DNA from: Hyalangium versicolor
GTDB taxonomy: Bacteria; Myxococcota; Myxococcia; Myxococcales; Myxococcaceae
Reading direction: 5' to 3'
DNA length: 64,000 bases
NCBI RefSeq assembly: GCF_020103695.1
Contig: NZ_JAHXBF010000027.1
Coordinates: forward strand, 1-64,000
The notes beneath the pieces are model-generated. The model worked only from the letters and a program-made list of their open reading frames with translations, did no database searches and had not been told where the DNA came from. Positions 34,606-43,757 of the stretch are shown in pieces (position 1 is the stretch's first letter; every line of letters starts with the position of its first letter). Made by a program: the position numbers and the translations under genes.

Positions 34606-34692
34606 GGAGTTCTCCTGATGAGAGGGGACAGCGGTGGGAGCATATGCGGAGAACTCCAGCATGTGGTGCGAGAGCTTCGTTCGCGCCAGACT

Positions 34693-36135
34693 TCATGCGG
34701 CGGGAAGTGGGGCGGAAGGTGCGTTCGCGACGCGCTGCAGGTGGCGCGAGAAGGCCTTCATCACGAGCAGGTGTACCTTGGCCTGGGTCAGTGTGTAGAG
34801 CAGCCACGGCAGGCGCGGCTCGAAATCATGAATGGCCGCCAGAATGTGGCGCCCACCGAGGACGACGCGGAACTCCAGCCGCCCTCGTACCGGCTCGTTG
34901 GGACGTACGCGCGCCAGCAGGCCACCGGTGATGTAGTAGAGCGCCCGGTCCGGAGTGCTGAGCGGAGCGCTGTAGTCCAACACCAGCAGGGGCTTGCGCA
35001 GGCCCGCGAAGAAGAAGCTGAGTGTGTGGTTGTCGTCCCGGTGCACGCTGATCAGCGGCCACATGAAGCGCGGCAGCCAGGCCCGGTATTCGTTGGCCAC
35101 CCAGGTGGCGTCCTTGCCTGCCGGCAGATGCAGGCGCTGCACCGAGCGCACCGTGCGCCGGGAACGAGTCCGCTTCGCGCGAGAGGTGCGCGGCTCGGAG
35201 TGAGGCGAGCGGGCGAGCGAGTCCTTCAATGCCTCGAGAAAGGGCGTCAGTCGCCGCCCTGGGACCACGAGCCGCCTCTCATCGGAGGCCACCATGGGGT
35301 GAGCGAGGCTCTCCACCAGTGGCTTCACCAGCTTCCCCGGCACACCGCTGATCATCGTCACCCAGGCGGCTGACAGCCGGGGAGTGAGCAGCGGCACGTC
35401 GATCATGATGCGCCGCAACCCCAGGGCCGAGGCTGTCTGACGCATCATCTCGCGGTAGGTGAGGACCTCCGGCCCACCAATGTCGTAGGTGTGGCCATAG
35501 AGTTCCCGGTTCCCGAGGCAATACTCGAGCAGCGCCAGCACGTCCTCCAGGGCGATGGGCTGGGTCTGCGTTCCCGTCCACGTGGGAGTGAGCATGACGG
35601 GGAGCTTCTTCACCAGCTGCAAGAGGATGGGCAGCGACGAGCCCTGGGGTCCCACCACCAGCGCCGCACGCAGCGCTGTCACCGGAACGCCATGAGATGC
35701 CAGCGTCTGCTCCACTTCGAGCCGGCTCTTCAGGTGCCTGGAGAGCTTCGAAGCATTGGGAACCAGTCCCCCCACGTAGACAATCTGCTCGGCTCCCACG
35801 GCCTTGGCGGCGCGGCCCACGTTGTCGGCCAGGAGCAGATCCAGATCCTCGAAGCGCGCCTGGGTGAGCCGCGCCGACGGCTTCATGCTGTGAACCAGGT
35901 AGATGACGTGGCGAGCGCCGACGAGTGCCTCCCGGGTCTGCAGGAACGAGAACAGGTCCGCCTGGCGCCACTCGACGCCATTCTCGTCCACGCCGGGGGC
36001 ATGCGAGCGCGAGAGGCCCACCACCCGCATGCGAGGCGCCAACTGCCGGAGCAGCGCGGATCCAATGAAGCCGCTCGCACCGGTGACAACGGTGAGAGGA
36101 GGCGCAGGTTCGAGCTGGGAGTCCACCTCCTGCAC
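34693..36135 (-). CDS. NAD(P)-binding SDR/NmrA-type protein with C-terminal DUF2867-like domain
   Basis: 480 residues. TVVTGASGFIGSALLRQL (about 15-32) is the dinucleotide site, and IVYVGGLVP and YDIGGPEVLTYREMM follow the epimerase/NmrA pattern. The last ~160 residues (WVANEYRAWLPRFMWPLISV, GLRKPLLVLDYSAPLS, VRGRLEFRVVLGGRHILAAIHDF) form a second domain like the DUF2867 region of YbjT-type proteins. Function unknown; a role in quinone or lipid metabolism is possible. It is divergent from the ROK kinase gene, with 23 bases between. Confidence 0.8.
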   Translation of the reverse strand: MQEVDSQLEPAPPLTVVTGASGFIGSALLRQLAPRMRVVGLSRSHAPGVDENGVEWRQADLFSFLQTREALVGARHVIYLVHSMKPSARLTQARFEDLDLLLADNVGRAAKAVGAEQIVYVGGLVPNASKLSRHLKSRLEVEQTLASHGVPVTALRAALVVGPQGSSLPILLQLVKKLPVMLTPTWTGTQTQPIALEDVLALLEYCLGNRELYGHTYDIGGPEVLTYREMMRQTASALGLRRIMIDVPLLTPRLSAAWVTMISGVPGKLVKPLVESLAHPMVASDERRLVVPGRRLTPFLEALKDSLARSPHSEPRTSRAKRTRSRRTVRSVQRLHLPAGKDATWVANEYRAWLPRFMWPLISVHRDDNHTLSFFFAGLRKPLLVLDYSAPLSTPDRALYYITGGLLARVRPNEPVRGRLEFRVVLGGRHILAAIHDFEPRLPWLLYTLTQAKVHLLVMKAFSRHLQRVANAPSAPLPAA

Positions 36136-36158
36136 TCTAACCGTGCGATGCTCAGCGC

Positions 36159-37052
36159 ATGGAGACCTTTGGAGGCATCGAGGCGGGAGGCACCTGGTTT
36201 GTGTGCGTGGTGGGCGATTCGGAGCGCTCCATTCTCGCGGAGGCTCGGTTCCCCACCACCACCCCGGAGGAGACGCTCGGGCGCGTCGTCGCCTTCTTCC
36301 GCGAGCAGAACCGGGTGCTGCCTCGGCCCATCTCTGCGCTCGGAGTGGCTTGCTTCGGCCCCCTTGAGCTGGCTCCTGGTTCTCCCCGGTTCGGCTGCAT
36401 CACTACCACGCCCAAGCCAGGGTGGGCCCACACTCCCATCGTGCGAACGCTCCAGGAGGCCCTGGATGTACCCGTGACCCTGGACACCGACGTCAACGCG
36501 GCCGCCATTGCAGAGGGAACCTGGGGCGCGGCAGCCGGGCTGGACAACTTCATCTATCTGACCATCGGTACCGGGATTGGCGGTGGAGGCGTGTTCAACG
36601 GTCAGCCGCTCCATGGACTGGTCCACCCCGAGATGGGTCACATCCGGGTGCCTCATGACTGGCAGCGCGATCCCTATCCCGGAGCTTGTCCCTACCATGG
36701 GGACTGCTTCGAGGGACTGGCCGCGGGTCCCGCCCTGCGGGGGCGTTGGGGAATCGCCGGTGAGTCCTTGCCGTCGGACCACCCGGCCTGGGCACTGGAA
36801 GCCCACTACATCGCCCAGGGCCTGCATGGCCTCATCTGCACCCTCTCGCCGACCCGGCTCATCCTGGGAGGCGGAGTGATGCAGCAGGCACAGCTCTTCC
36901 CGTTGATCCGAGCGGAGACAGTCCGGTTGCTCAATGGCTACGTCTCGTCTCCGAGCATTCTGGAAGGGATCGACCAGTACATCGTCCCGCCAGGCCTCGG
37001 CCACCGGTCTGGGGTGATGGGGGCGCTGGCTCTCGCGCGGCGAAGGAGCTGA
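36159..37052 (+). CDS. ROK-family fructokinase
   Basis: 297 residues. The ATP motif GGIEAGGTWFVC, the DTDVNAAAIAEGTWGAAAG segment and LTIGTGIGGGGV, followed by HPEMGHIRVP and the zinc-binding CPYHGDCFEGLAAGPAL, are those of bacterial ROK fructokinases (ScrK/GmuE/Mak). It phosphorylates fructose (or a related hexose) with ATP. Length is normal for the family. It is close to the glucanase and xylulokinase genes, suggesting a carbohydrate-use neighbourhood, but it faces them in convergent orientation. Confidence 0.92.
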   Translation: METFGGIEAGGTWFVCVVGDSERSILAEARFPTTTPEETLGRVVAFFREQNRVLPRPISALGVACFGPLELAPGSPRFGCITTTPKPGWAHTPIVRTLQEALDVPVTLDTDVNAAAIAEGTWGAAAGLDNFIYLTIGTGIGGGGVFNGQPLHGLVHPEMGHIRVPHDWQRDPYPGACPYHGDCFEGLAAGPALRGRWGIAGESLPSDHPAWALEAHYIAQGLHGLICTLSPTRLILGGGVMQQAQLFPLIRAETVRLLNGYVSSPSILEGIDQYIVPPGLGHRSGVMGALALARRRS

Positions 37053-37073
37053 GCGCCCTGGGGAAGGCGAGGC

Positions 37074-37103
37074 GGGGAGCGGGCTCGGGACGGCCCACTC
37101 CCC
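37074..37103. terminator. Putative terminator hairpin between convergent genes
   Basis: GGGGAG-C-GGGC (37074-37084) pairs with GCCC-A-CTCCCC (37093-37103) around an 8-base loop, between the ROK kinase and glucanase stop codons. No T-run follows. Confidence 0.45.
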
Positions 37104-37125
37104 ACCTGTCCCGCGACGAACCGCC

Positions 37126-40100
37126 TCAGTTGTTCTGCAGCGGGTTGACGCGGATGAGCGACTTGGGCGGCACGGCCGTCGTCCCGGTCGTCCCCGAGGC
37201 GTTCTTGAACGTCACCGTCACGGTGGTGTCCGTGGGGTTCCATAGCAGGGCCTGGTACGCCGTCCCCTTCTTGTACACGGTGGCGCTCGCCCCGCCGGTG
37301 GCCCAGACATCCCGGGTGCGCTGTCCCAGGCTGGCCATGTTGTGGATGAACCAGTACGTGTTGAACACCTCGTTCTGCTGCAGGTTGGTCGCGTTCCACT
37401 TGCTCAGCACGGCCGGCGCGTTGCTCAAGGACTGGATGGGCCAGACGACGTGCTGCCACGTCGTCTCCGCGCCGCCGTTGTCCGTCACGAAGCCGTTGTA
37501 GAGCGCTCCCACCTTGGCCGTGTCGAAGCCGTAGCTCGACAGATACTCGGAGGTGGGCAGCCAGTGGATGCCGTAGATGTGGACTGGCGCGGCGCTGAAG
37601 AAGGTGCCGTAGAAGTTGGACGAGCCGTACACCTGGCCCACCGACTTGTGCGTCCACTGGCTCAGCCAGTTGTCCCCATCGTAGTTGAACCAGTACTGCT
37701 CCACGGCCTTCAGCTCCGTCGTGAAGCCGTAGATGCCCGCGTTGCGGTACGTGGTGTTGCCAGTCACGACGCCCCACAGGTACTCGCCCACCCAGCCGAA
37801 GAGGGACTCACCGGCCGCCTCCTGGTTGTTGCCGCTGTCGTTGTCCGCGTACCCACCCGCCCAGGAGTGGCCCTCGTACGGATCGAAGTTGCGGAAGAAC
37901 GGGTAGAGCGGGTCCGTCCTCGACGGGTTGGCATAGTCCCGGATCAGGTGCTCCACCATGGGGCCGTACTGGGTGCGGAAGTTCGAATCGTAGGCCGCCA
38001 ACACCGCCGAGGCGAAGACGTAGTACCCGTAGGTGAAGTGGTGGTCGGTGATGCCCGTGTTCGCTCCGAACTCACTGCTCTTGTAGTACGTCGTGCCCCA
38101 GTCCGAGTTGTAATAGAGGAAGTAGTCCGGCTCGCCCGAGGTATAGGTGTACCAGTTGGTGAGCATCGTCTTGATGCGAGACAGGAACAGGTCGCGGTAG
38201 CTCGTCGCGCCCACCTTGTCCGCGGCGATGACTCCCATGGCCAGCGGGTGCAGCTGCTTGCCCTGCCAGTACGCATCGGCCGCCATGGGAGTGGTCGACG
38301 TCTCGCGCTCGAGCGTCTGCAGGTACTGGTTCATCAGCGTGCGCGAGTACTCTGAGTTCGTCGGCTCGGGGAACTGCGGCACGATTCCCTGGAAGCGGTT
38401 CACCGTGGTGAACGTGTTGCCTTCGTGGACCTTCAGCTTGCCGCGCACGGAGCCGTAGGTGAGCGCGGTGAGGGACGAGGTGGAGCTCTTCCACTGGTGC
38501 GGCAGCAGGGCCTGCAGCGTCTCGTTGGAGAAGCCCGTGCGCTTCAGCGTCGTCGTCACGTTGAAGTTGGTGGTGAGCTGGGCGGTGGACTCGTCGAAGG
38601 TGTAGCTGACCTGGGTGCCCGTCACGAAGGCGTAGGCGTGCTGGTAGAAGTAGTTCAGGTCCGCTGGCGCGGTCAGCGCAGCCACCGACAGGTAGTTCTG
38701 GGAGCTGCCGAGCTGGATCTTGATCTTCGGGCCCACCCGCCGGAACACGCTGCCGGGAGGCGCGAAGATGCCGTAGTAGCGCGTCTGGGCCGTGGCGGCG
38801 GGGCTGCCGTCGACGTTCGCGATCTTCACCCCGATGTGGTCCGCCGTCAGCGACGCCCCGTCCGCCGTGAGGACTGAAGTGTTCGAGTCATCGAAGAGCT
38901 GGGTGATGAGGGGAGAGTAGATCTCCACCGAGGCGGGATTGGCGAACTGGGCGAAGAGGTACGGCGAGCCCTTGACGAACGTCACCTTCATCTTGTCCGT
39001 GGAGTCGTCGCTGAGGACCGAGTCCACCGACCAGTCTCCGTAGGCCGTCACCCGGTTGGCCATCTTGGAGGTGTTGATGTCATTGGACATCAGATAGAGG
39101 TCCGGAGTGCCGCTCGCGTTCATCGCCGAGCCATCCCCGTTGATCCATCCCGCTCCCGGAGTCAGCACGCCGAGTCCCTGGCTGAAGTACTTGGACTTCA
39201 AGGGCAGGGTGATGATCCCATCCCCGAGCGGCTTGATGAGCAGGGACTGCCACCAGTCATTGGAGGGCAGGGGCGTGGCCAGCGTGCTGGCCTTGTAGGC
39301 CGGGTAGGCTGGCTGCGGCATCGTGATGTCATTGGTCAGGTAGCTGCCCTGGCCCGCCGCCACCGTGGTCGGAGTCGGCAGGGCCGGAATCGTATAGGTC
39401 GGCTTGGGCTCGCCGGTGACGTAGTCGTAGACCTCGAACTCGTACAGCGAGTAGCCAAAGCCGGTGGCTCGGGCCAGGCCCTTCACCCGCACGTAGCGCC
39501 CGGAGCCGTACAGGGGGATCTCCTGCTTGCCGCTCTTGCCGTGCAGCTCCCGGTAGAGGGTCGTCCAGGTGGCGTTGTCATTGGACACCTGGACGTCGAA
39601 GACGCGCCCCGCCGCCGTCTCCCAGTTCAGGACGACCCGGCCAATCGTGCGCGTGCCGCCCAGGTCCACGGTGAACCACTCGTTGTCCGTGGCGTTGGAG
39701 CTCCACCGGGTGCCGGCGTTCCCATCCACGGCGTTGGCCGGAGGCGTTGGGCCCGTGGAGGTCGTCTGCTGGTAGGAAGAGGCGGTGGCCGTCTTGTTCA
39801 ACGCCACGTTGGGCCCGTACTGGACAGGCGGCGTGTTCACTCCACCCGTGCCGTACACCTCCAGTTCCAGGATGGAATACCCATAGGCGGCGAGGGCGCG
39901 CTGAGTCCCCAGGATGCGGACGTACCGGCCACTGCCACTCACCGTCAGCGTGTCCAGTCCTCCATCCCCCGCGGTCGTCGAGTAGAGGTCCGTCCAGGTC
40001 AGCTCGTCACTGGAGACCTGGACCTTGTACGCCTTGGCGTAGGCGCCCTCCCATTGGATCTTCACCTGGGAGATCTGCGCCGAGGCACCCAGGTCCACGT

Positions 40101-40761
40101 AGAGCCACTGAGGATCCACGCCCCACTGGCTGGCCCAGCGGCTCCCCGTGGTGCCGTCCACCGCCAGGTTCGCCGTGTTGTTGCCCTCCGCCGAGGACGC
40201 ATAGGCCGTGCGGTTGGCGGACAGGTTCACAACGGTAGGCGGAGGCGTCGTCCCACCGGTCGAGCCGTACACCTCGAACTCCCAGAGGGAGTACCCATAG
40301 GCGGTGAGGGCGCGCTGAGTCCCCAGGACGCGGACATAGCGGCCGCTGCCGCTCACTGTCACGTCGTCGGTGCCTCCGTCGCCCGTGGTCGTCGAGTACA
40401 CGTCCGTCCAGGTGGAGTTGTCGTTGGAGACCTGGAGCTTGTAGGCCTTGGCGTAGGCGCCCTCCCATTGGAGCCGGATCCGATCGATGGTCGCGGTAGC
40501 TCCCAGGTCCACGGAGAGCCACTGGGGATCCACGTTCCACGTGCTCGCCCACCGGGTGCCCGTGGCGTTGCCGTCCACCGCCAGGTTCGCCGTATTGGCG
40601 CCTTCCACTGAGGAGGCGGACGCGGGCTTCTGTGATGACAGCAACGTGGAGGCCGCGTGCGAGGCCGTTCCGCTGAGTGCTGCTGCAAGCGCCACCATCG
40701 CCGTCAGGCTGCTGGCGGGGAGGGCACTGCTTCCAAGTAGCCTCTTCCTCTCGGTTTTCAT
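37126..40761 (-). CDS. Secreted GH81 endo-beta-1,3-glucanase with three discoidin (F5/8C) domains
   Basis: 1211 residues from the ATG at 40761 (GAGGAGC upstream). A signal peptide ends near SHA (about 36). Three F5/8 type C/CBM32 units follow (about 38-180, 185-320, 325-455), each with SS.EG.NTANLAVDG...RW.S.W..DPQWL..DLG and GSGRYVR. The C-terminal ~740 residues are GH81: PLPSNDWWQSLL near the start and ADNDSGNNQEAAGESLFGW with the catalytic acidic residues. It would digest fungal or algal beta-1,3-glucan. A LacI-type palindrome lies 43 bases upstream. Xylulokinase is the next gene upstream on the same strand. Confidence 0.93.
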   Translation of the reverse strand: MKTERKRLLGSSALPASSLTAMVALAAALSGTASHAASTLLSSQKPASASSVEGANTANLAVDGNATGTRWASTWNVDPQWLSVDLGATATIDRIRLQWEGAYAKAYKLQVSNDNSTWTDVYSTTTGDGGTDDVTVSGSGRYVRVLGTQRALTAYGYSLWEFEVYGSTGGTTPPPTVVNLSANRTAYASSAEGNNTANLAVDGTTGSRWASQWGVDPQWLYVDLGASAQISQVKIQWEGAYAKAYKVQVSSDELTWTDLYSTTAGDGGLDTLTVSGSGRYVRILGTQRALAAYGYSILELEVYGTGGVNTPPVQYGPNVALNKTATASSYQQTTSTGPTPPANAVDGNAGTRWSSNATDNEWFTVDLGGTRTIGRVVLNWETAAGRVFDVQVSNDNATWTTLYRELHGKSGKQEIPLYGSGRYVRVKGLARATGFGYSLYEFEVYDYVTGEPKPTYTIPALPTPTTVAAGQGSYLTNDITMPQPAYPAYKASTLATPLPSNDWWQSLLIKPLGDGIITLPLKSKYFSQGLGVLTPGAGWINGDGSAMNASGTPDLYLMSNDINTSKMANRVTAYGDWSVDSVLSDDSTDKMKVTFVKGSPYLFAQFANPASVEIYSPLITQLFDDSNTSVLTADGASLTADHIGVKIANVDGSPAATAQTRYYGIFAPPGSVFRRVGPKIKIQLGSSQNYLSVAALTAPADLNYFYQHAYAFVTGTQVSYTFDESTAQLTTNFNVTTTLKRTGFSNETLQALLPHQWKSSTSSLTALTYGSVRGKLKVHEGNTFTTVNRFQGIVPQFPEPTNSEYSRTLMNQYLQTLERETSTTPMAADAYWQGKQLHPLAMGVIAADKVGATSYRDLFLSRIKTMLTNWYTYTSGEPDYFLYYNSDWGTTYYKSSEFGANTGITDHHFTYGYYVFASAVLAAYDSNFRTQYGPMVEHLIRDYANPSRTDPLYPFFRNFDPYEGHSWAGGYADNDSGNNQEAAGESLFGWVGEYLWGVVTGNTTYRNAGIYGFTTELKAVEQYWFNYDGDNWLSQWTHKSVGQVYGSSNFYGTFFSAAPVHIYGIHWLPTSEYLSSYGFDTAKVGALYNGFVTDNGGAETTWQHVVWPIQSLSNAPAVLSKWNATNLQQNEVFNTYWFIHNMASLGQRTRDVWATGGASATVYKKGTAYQALLWNPTDTTVTVTFKNASGTTGTTAVPPKSLIRVNPLQNN

Positions 40762-40803
40762 GATGCTCCTCGTGTCCAGGCGGTGAGACGCGAGGAATAT
40801 ACA

Positions 40804-40817
40804 TGAAAGCGCTTTCA
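40804..40817. promoter_or_regulatory. LacI/CRE-type operator TGAAAGCGCTTTCA
   Basis: A perfect 14-bp palindrome matching the LacI-family and CcpA site consensus (TGWAANCGNTNWCA), located 43 bases before the GH81 start codon. It predicts sugar-responsive repression by a LacI-type regulator whose gene is not in this window. Confidence 0.75.
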
Positions 40818-40890
40818 ACAGATAGTTCAGGGTTTACAAAGAAAGCAGAGTGTCATGTGGATTTACGACTTGTTGCGTCAATTTCGTGTT

Positions 40891-42354
40891 TCAACACCTG
40901 AAGGCTTCTCGCAGGTTCGTGTAGAGCCGCCGGAACAAGGTGAGCTTTGGCTGGAGCTGCTCGGCGAGCCGCGCATCCGGCTCCACGACATGCTCGGTCC
41001 GTGGCGGAGTACAGAGCGCTTCGGGAGGCTCTCCCGTCACCGAGAGGCGGGCCAACCGTGCGGCGCCGAACGCGGGTCCCATGTCGGCGCCCGCCGGGTA
41101 CAGCAGGGGACGGCCCAGGACACTCGCGAGAATGCGGCCCCACAAGAGGCTGCGGGAGCCTCCGCCGATGACCTGGATCGAGTTGAGCTTTGCCCCTGCC
41201 TCCTCGAGGACGGCCTGGCCATCCGCGAAGGCGAACGCGACTCCTTCGAGTACGGCACGCGCCAGCGCCGCTCGCTGGGTGCTGTGGGTGAGCCCGAAGA
41301 AGACGCCCTTGGCGTGGGGATCGTTGTGGGGCGTGCGCTCCCCCGAGAGATAGGGCAGGAACACCAACCCGTCCGTCTCTGGAGGAGCCTGTTCGAGCTC
41401 CTGCAGGAGGGTTGCCTCATCTGCCGCTCCCGTGAGCCGGGTGACCCAGCTCAGGCAACTGGAAGCGCTCAGGATGACGGACATCTGGTGCCAGCGGCCT
41501 GGGAGTGCGTGGCAGAAGGCGTGGACCCCTCGGTTGGGATTGGGGGAGAACGCCGCGTTGCTGACGAAGAGCACTCCGGAGCTGCCCAAGGAGAGGAAGG
41601 CGGTCCCCGGCGCTACGACTCCAACGCCAATCGCGCCCGCAGCGTTGTCGCCCCCTCCACCGGCGACCACGATCTTTCCCTCCATGCCCCAGGCCGAGGC
41701 GATGTCGGGCGAGAGCAGGCCCGTGGGCTCCGTGCCCTCAAACAGCCGGGGCATGTGTCCCGACTGGAGTCCGGTGGCCGCCAGGAGTTCGTCCGACCAG
41801 GCCCGTCGGGCCACATCCAACCAGAGCGTTCCGGCCGAGTCCGACATGTCTGACGCGTACTCGCCTGTCATGCGAAGCCGGAGGTAGTCCTTCGGCAAGA
41901 GCACCTTCGCCACCGCTCGGAAGATCTCCGGTTCGTGCTGGGCGACCCACAGCAACTTGGGAGCAGTGAAGCCAGGCATGGCGGCATTGCCGGTGATGGC
42001 GCGACTGGTGGGAACCCGGCGCTCGAGTTCCGCGCACTCGGCGCCGCTTCGCCCATCGTTCCAGAGGATCGCGGGACGGAGGACTCGATTCGCGCGGTCG
42101 AGCAGCGTCGCACCATGCATCTGTCCCGAGAGACCGATGGCGCGGACACCCCGGATCGCGTCAGGCTGGGCACGACGCACTGAGGCCACCGCCTGGTTCG
42201 TCGCCGCCCACCATGCTTCCGGATCCTGCTCGGACCACAGCGGGTGGGGACGTTGGACTGTCAGTGGCCCCGTCGCCTGCGCAACCACGCGTTCTTCGGA
42301 GTCGACGAGGATCGCCTTGACCCCCGAAGTGCCGAGATCGATGCCAAGGTACAT
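40891..42354 (-). CDS. xylB: Xylulokinase
   Basis: 487 residues, close to E. coli XylB (484). FGGY kinase motifs are visible: YLGIDLGTSGVKAILVD (phosphate 1), SGQMHGATLLD, AGGGGDNAAGAIG with the catalytic Asp, and IQVIGGGSRSLLWGRILASVLGRPL near the C-terminus. It converts D-xylulose to xylulose 5-phosphate with ATP. No xylose isomerase or transporter is adjacent; the kinase precedes the GH81 gene on the same strand by about 130 bases. Confidence 0.93.
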   Translation of the reverse strand: MYLGIDLGTSGVKAILVDSEERVVAQATGPLTVQRPHPLWSEQDPEAWWAATNQAVASVRRAQPDAIRGVRAIGLSGQMHGATLLDRANRVLRPAILWNDGRSGAECAELERRVPTSRAITGNAAMPGFTAPKLLWVAQHEPEIFRAVAKVLLPKDYLRLRMTGEYASDMSDSAGTLWLDVARRAWSDELLAATGLQSGHMPRLFEGTEPTGLLSPDIASAWGMEGKIVVAGGGGDNAAGAIGVGVVAPGTAFLSLGSSGVLFVSNAAFSPNPNRGVHAFCHALPGRWHQMSVILSASSCLSWVTRLTGAADEATLLQELEQAPPETDGLVFLPYLSGERTPHNDPHAKGVFFGLTHSTQRAALARAVLEGVAFAFADGQAVLEEAGAKLNSIQVIGGGSRSLLWGRILASVLGRPLLYPAGADMGPAFGAARLARLSVTGEPPEALCTPPRTEHVVEPDARLAEQLQPKLTLFRRLYTNLREAFRC

Positions 42355-42604
42355 GGGTCGTCCATATCAGACTCAGTGAAAGTCTACAGCCCGCACCAAA
42401 CCCAACCGGTGAGAAGAACTCCGAGCCCGTGGGGGCAACCCACCACATCGGTCAACCGACGTACGCACCGAAACCTTCGAAATAACGTTCGGATAATCCT
42501 TTCAAATGCTCTGGCAGGGCAGGCACCTCGGCACTCGGACGCGAGCGCGCGCTGGATGCAGTGAGAGTCGCCTCCCGCCAGATCCCACCAAAGGAGCTAG
42601 TTCC

Positions 42605-43669
42605 ATGAACGCCACCAAGTCGCTGGGTCTGTCCAACAACGTGCACTGCTGGGGAGGAGCCGGGCAGAAGCAGGGGCTGAACGCCGCCGAGAAGCAGTTG
42701 GTGAAGGCCGCCGTGCAGACGGTCACAGCCGCCACCAAGCTGGTCACTGCGGAGCTCAACCTGTTGGCGAAGACCACGGGCGCGCAGTCGGGTGCCCACT
42801 GCGGCTGCGATGACGTCTCCAGCCCGAGCACGCCCTCGGCTCCCTCCCCCGGCGACTCCAGCCACCCCGCTGGCAGCCTGAAGACGGACGACAAGGGCGT
42901 GGTCACCACCCCGGGCGGCTACAAGATCGAGGCGACCGAGCAGTTCAACTGGAAGATCACCGGTCCGGACGGCAAGGAGACCAAGATCTGGGGCGACCCG
43001 CACGTGTCCGAGGGCGACGGCGGCGAGTGGCAGTTCAAGCGCGACAGCACCTTCGTGCTCGGCGACGGCACGCGCATCAACGTCAGCTGCAAGCCGTACG
43101 GCAACGGCGCGACGGTGACGGGCAACCTGGACATCATCTCGGGCAATGACCGCGTGCAGATCACCGACATCGACCAGGGCAAGGGCAAGACGGGGAAGGT
43201 GACGCAGGACGGCTTCCAGCACGTCAACGACTTCGGCGGCAAGGACGTGTTCGTGATGGGCAAGGAGACGGATGACTGGTCCTTCACCGGCAAAGAGGTT
43301 GTCGGCAGCGAGAACCAGGGCGAGACGTTCAAGCTGGGCAACGAGCTGGCTGCGGGCGGCTCCAAGCCGACCGAGAAGCCCACCACCAAGCCGACCGACA
43401 CGCTCAAGCAGTTCGCCGAGCTGTTCCGCTCGCTGTCCTCGGTGTTCGACGTGCTCAAGGGCCTGGGCTCATTGCTCAACAATCGCAGCAGCCAGAACAC
43501 CGGCATCGTGCCCCAGCAGCAGAAGAGCTCCGAGCCAGTGGAGGACCGCCGCCGCAACGTGCTGCAGCGCTCCTTCGAGCAGATCGGCCGCATGCTGGAC
43601 ACGGTGGCGCGCTTCCAGAAGCTGAGCCACGCCATCGAGGCCAGCCGCAACCAGCGCTTCGTGGCCTGA
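42605..43669 (+). CDS. DUF1521 (metal-induced autocleavage) protein, NopE-like, type III effector candidate
   Basis: 354 residues with AAAGGAG 8 bases before the start at 42605. Residues about 105-245 match DUF1521: YKIEATEQFNWKITGP, KIWGDPHVSEGDGG, FKRDSTFVLGDGTRI and GNLDIISGNDRV. In Bradyrhizobium NopE1 this domain cuts itself in the presence of calcium at GD|PHVD; here the site reads GD|PHVS (Asp131-Pro132). The N-terminal ~90 residues are low in hydrophobics, Ala/Thr rich with Cys pairs, and there is no signal peptide. The C-terminus is helical with NR/QQ-rich parts. The next gene encodes a class II type III chaperone-like protein, so a secreted role is likely. Confidence 0.85.
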   Translation: MNATKSLGLSNNVHCWGGAGQKQGLNAAEKQLVKAAVQTVTAATKLVTAELNLLAKTTGAQSGAHCGCDDVSSPSTPSAPSPGDSSHPAGSLKTDDKGVVTTPGGYKIEATEQFNWKITGPDGKETKIWGDPHVSEGDGGEWQFKRDSTFVLGDGTRINVSCKPYGNGATVTGNLDIISGNDRVQITDIDQGKGKTGKVTQDGFQHVNDFGGKDVFVMGKETDDWSFTGKEVVGSENQGETFKLGNELAAGGSKPTEKPTTKPTDTLKQFAELFRSLSSVFDVLKGLGSLLNNRSSQNTGIVPQQQKSSEPVEDRRRNVLQRSFEQIGRMLDTVARFQKLSHAIEASRNQRFVA

Positions 43670-43757
43670 GAGGCGTAGCGCATCGAATCGCATGAGGTTG
43701 GGAGGTGGGCGACTTGGAGAGCCCACCTCCCTCTCACCGTCTCTGCTGGAGGCAGCC

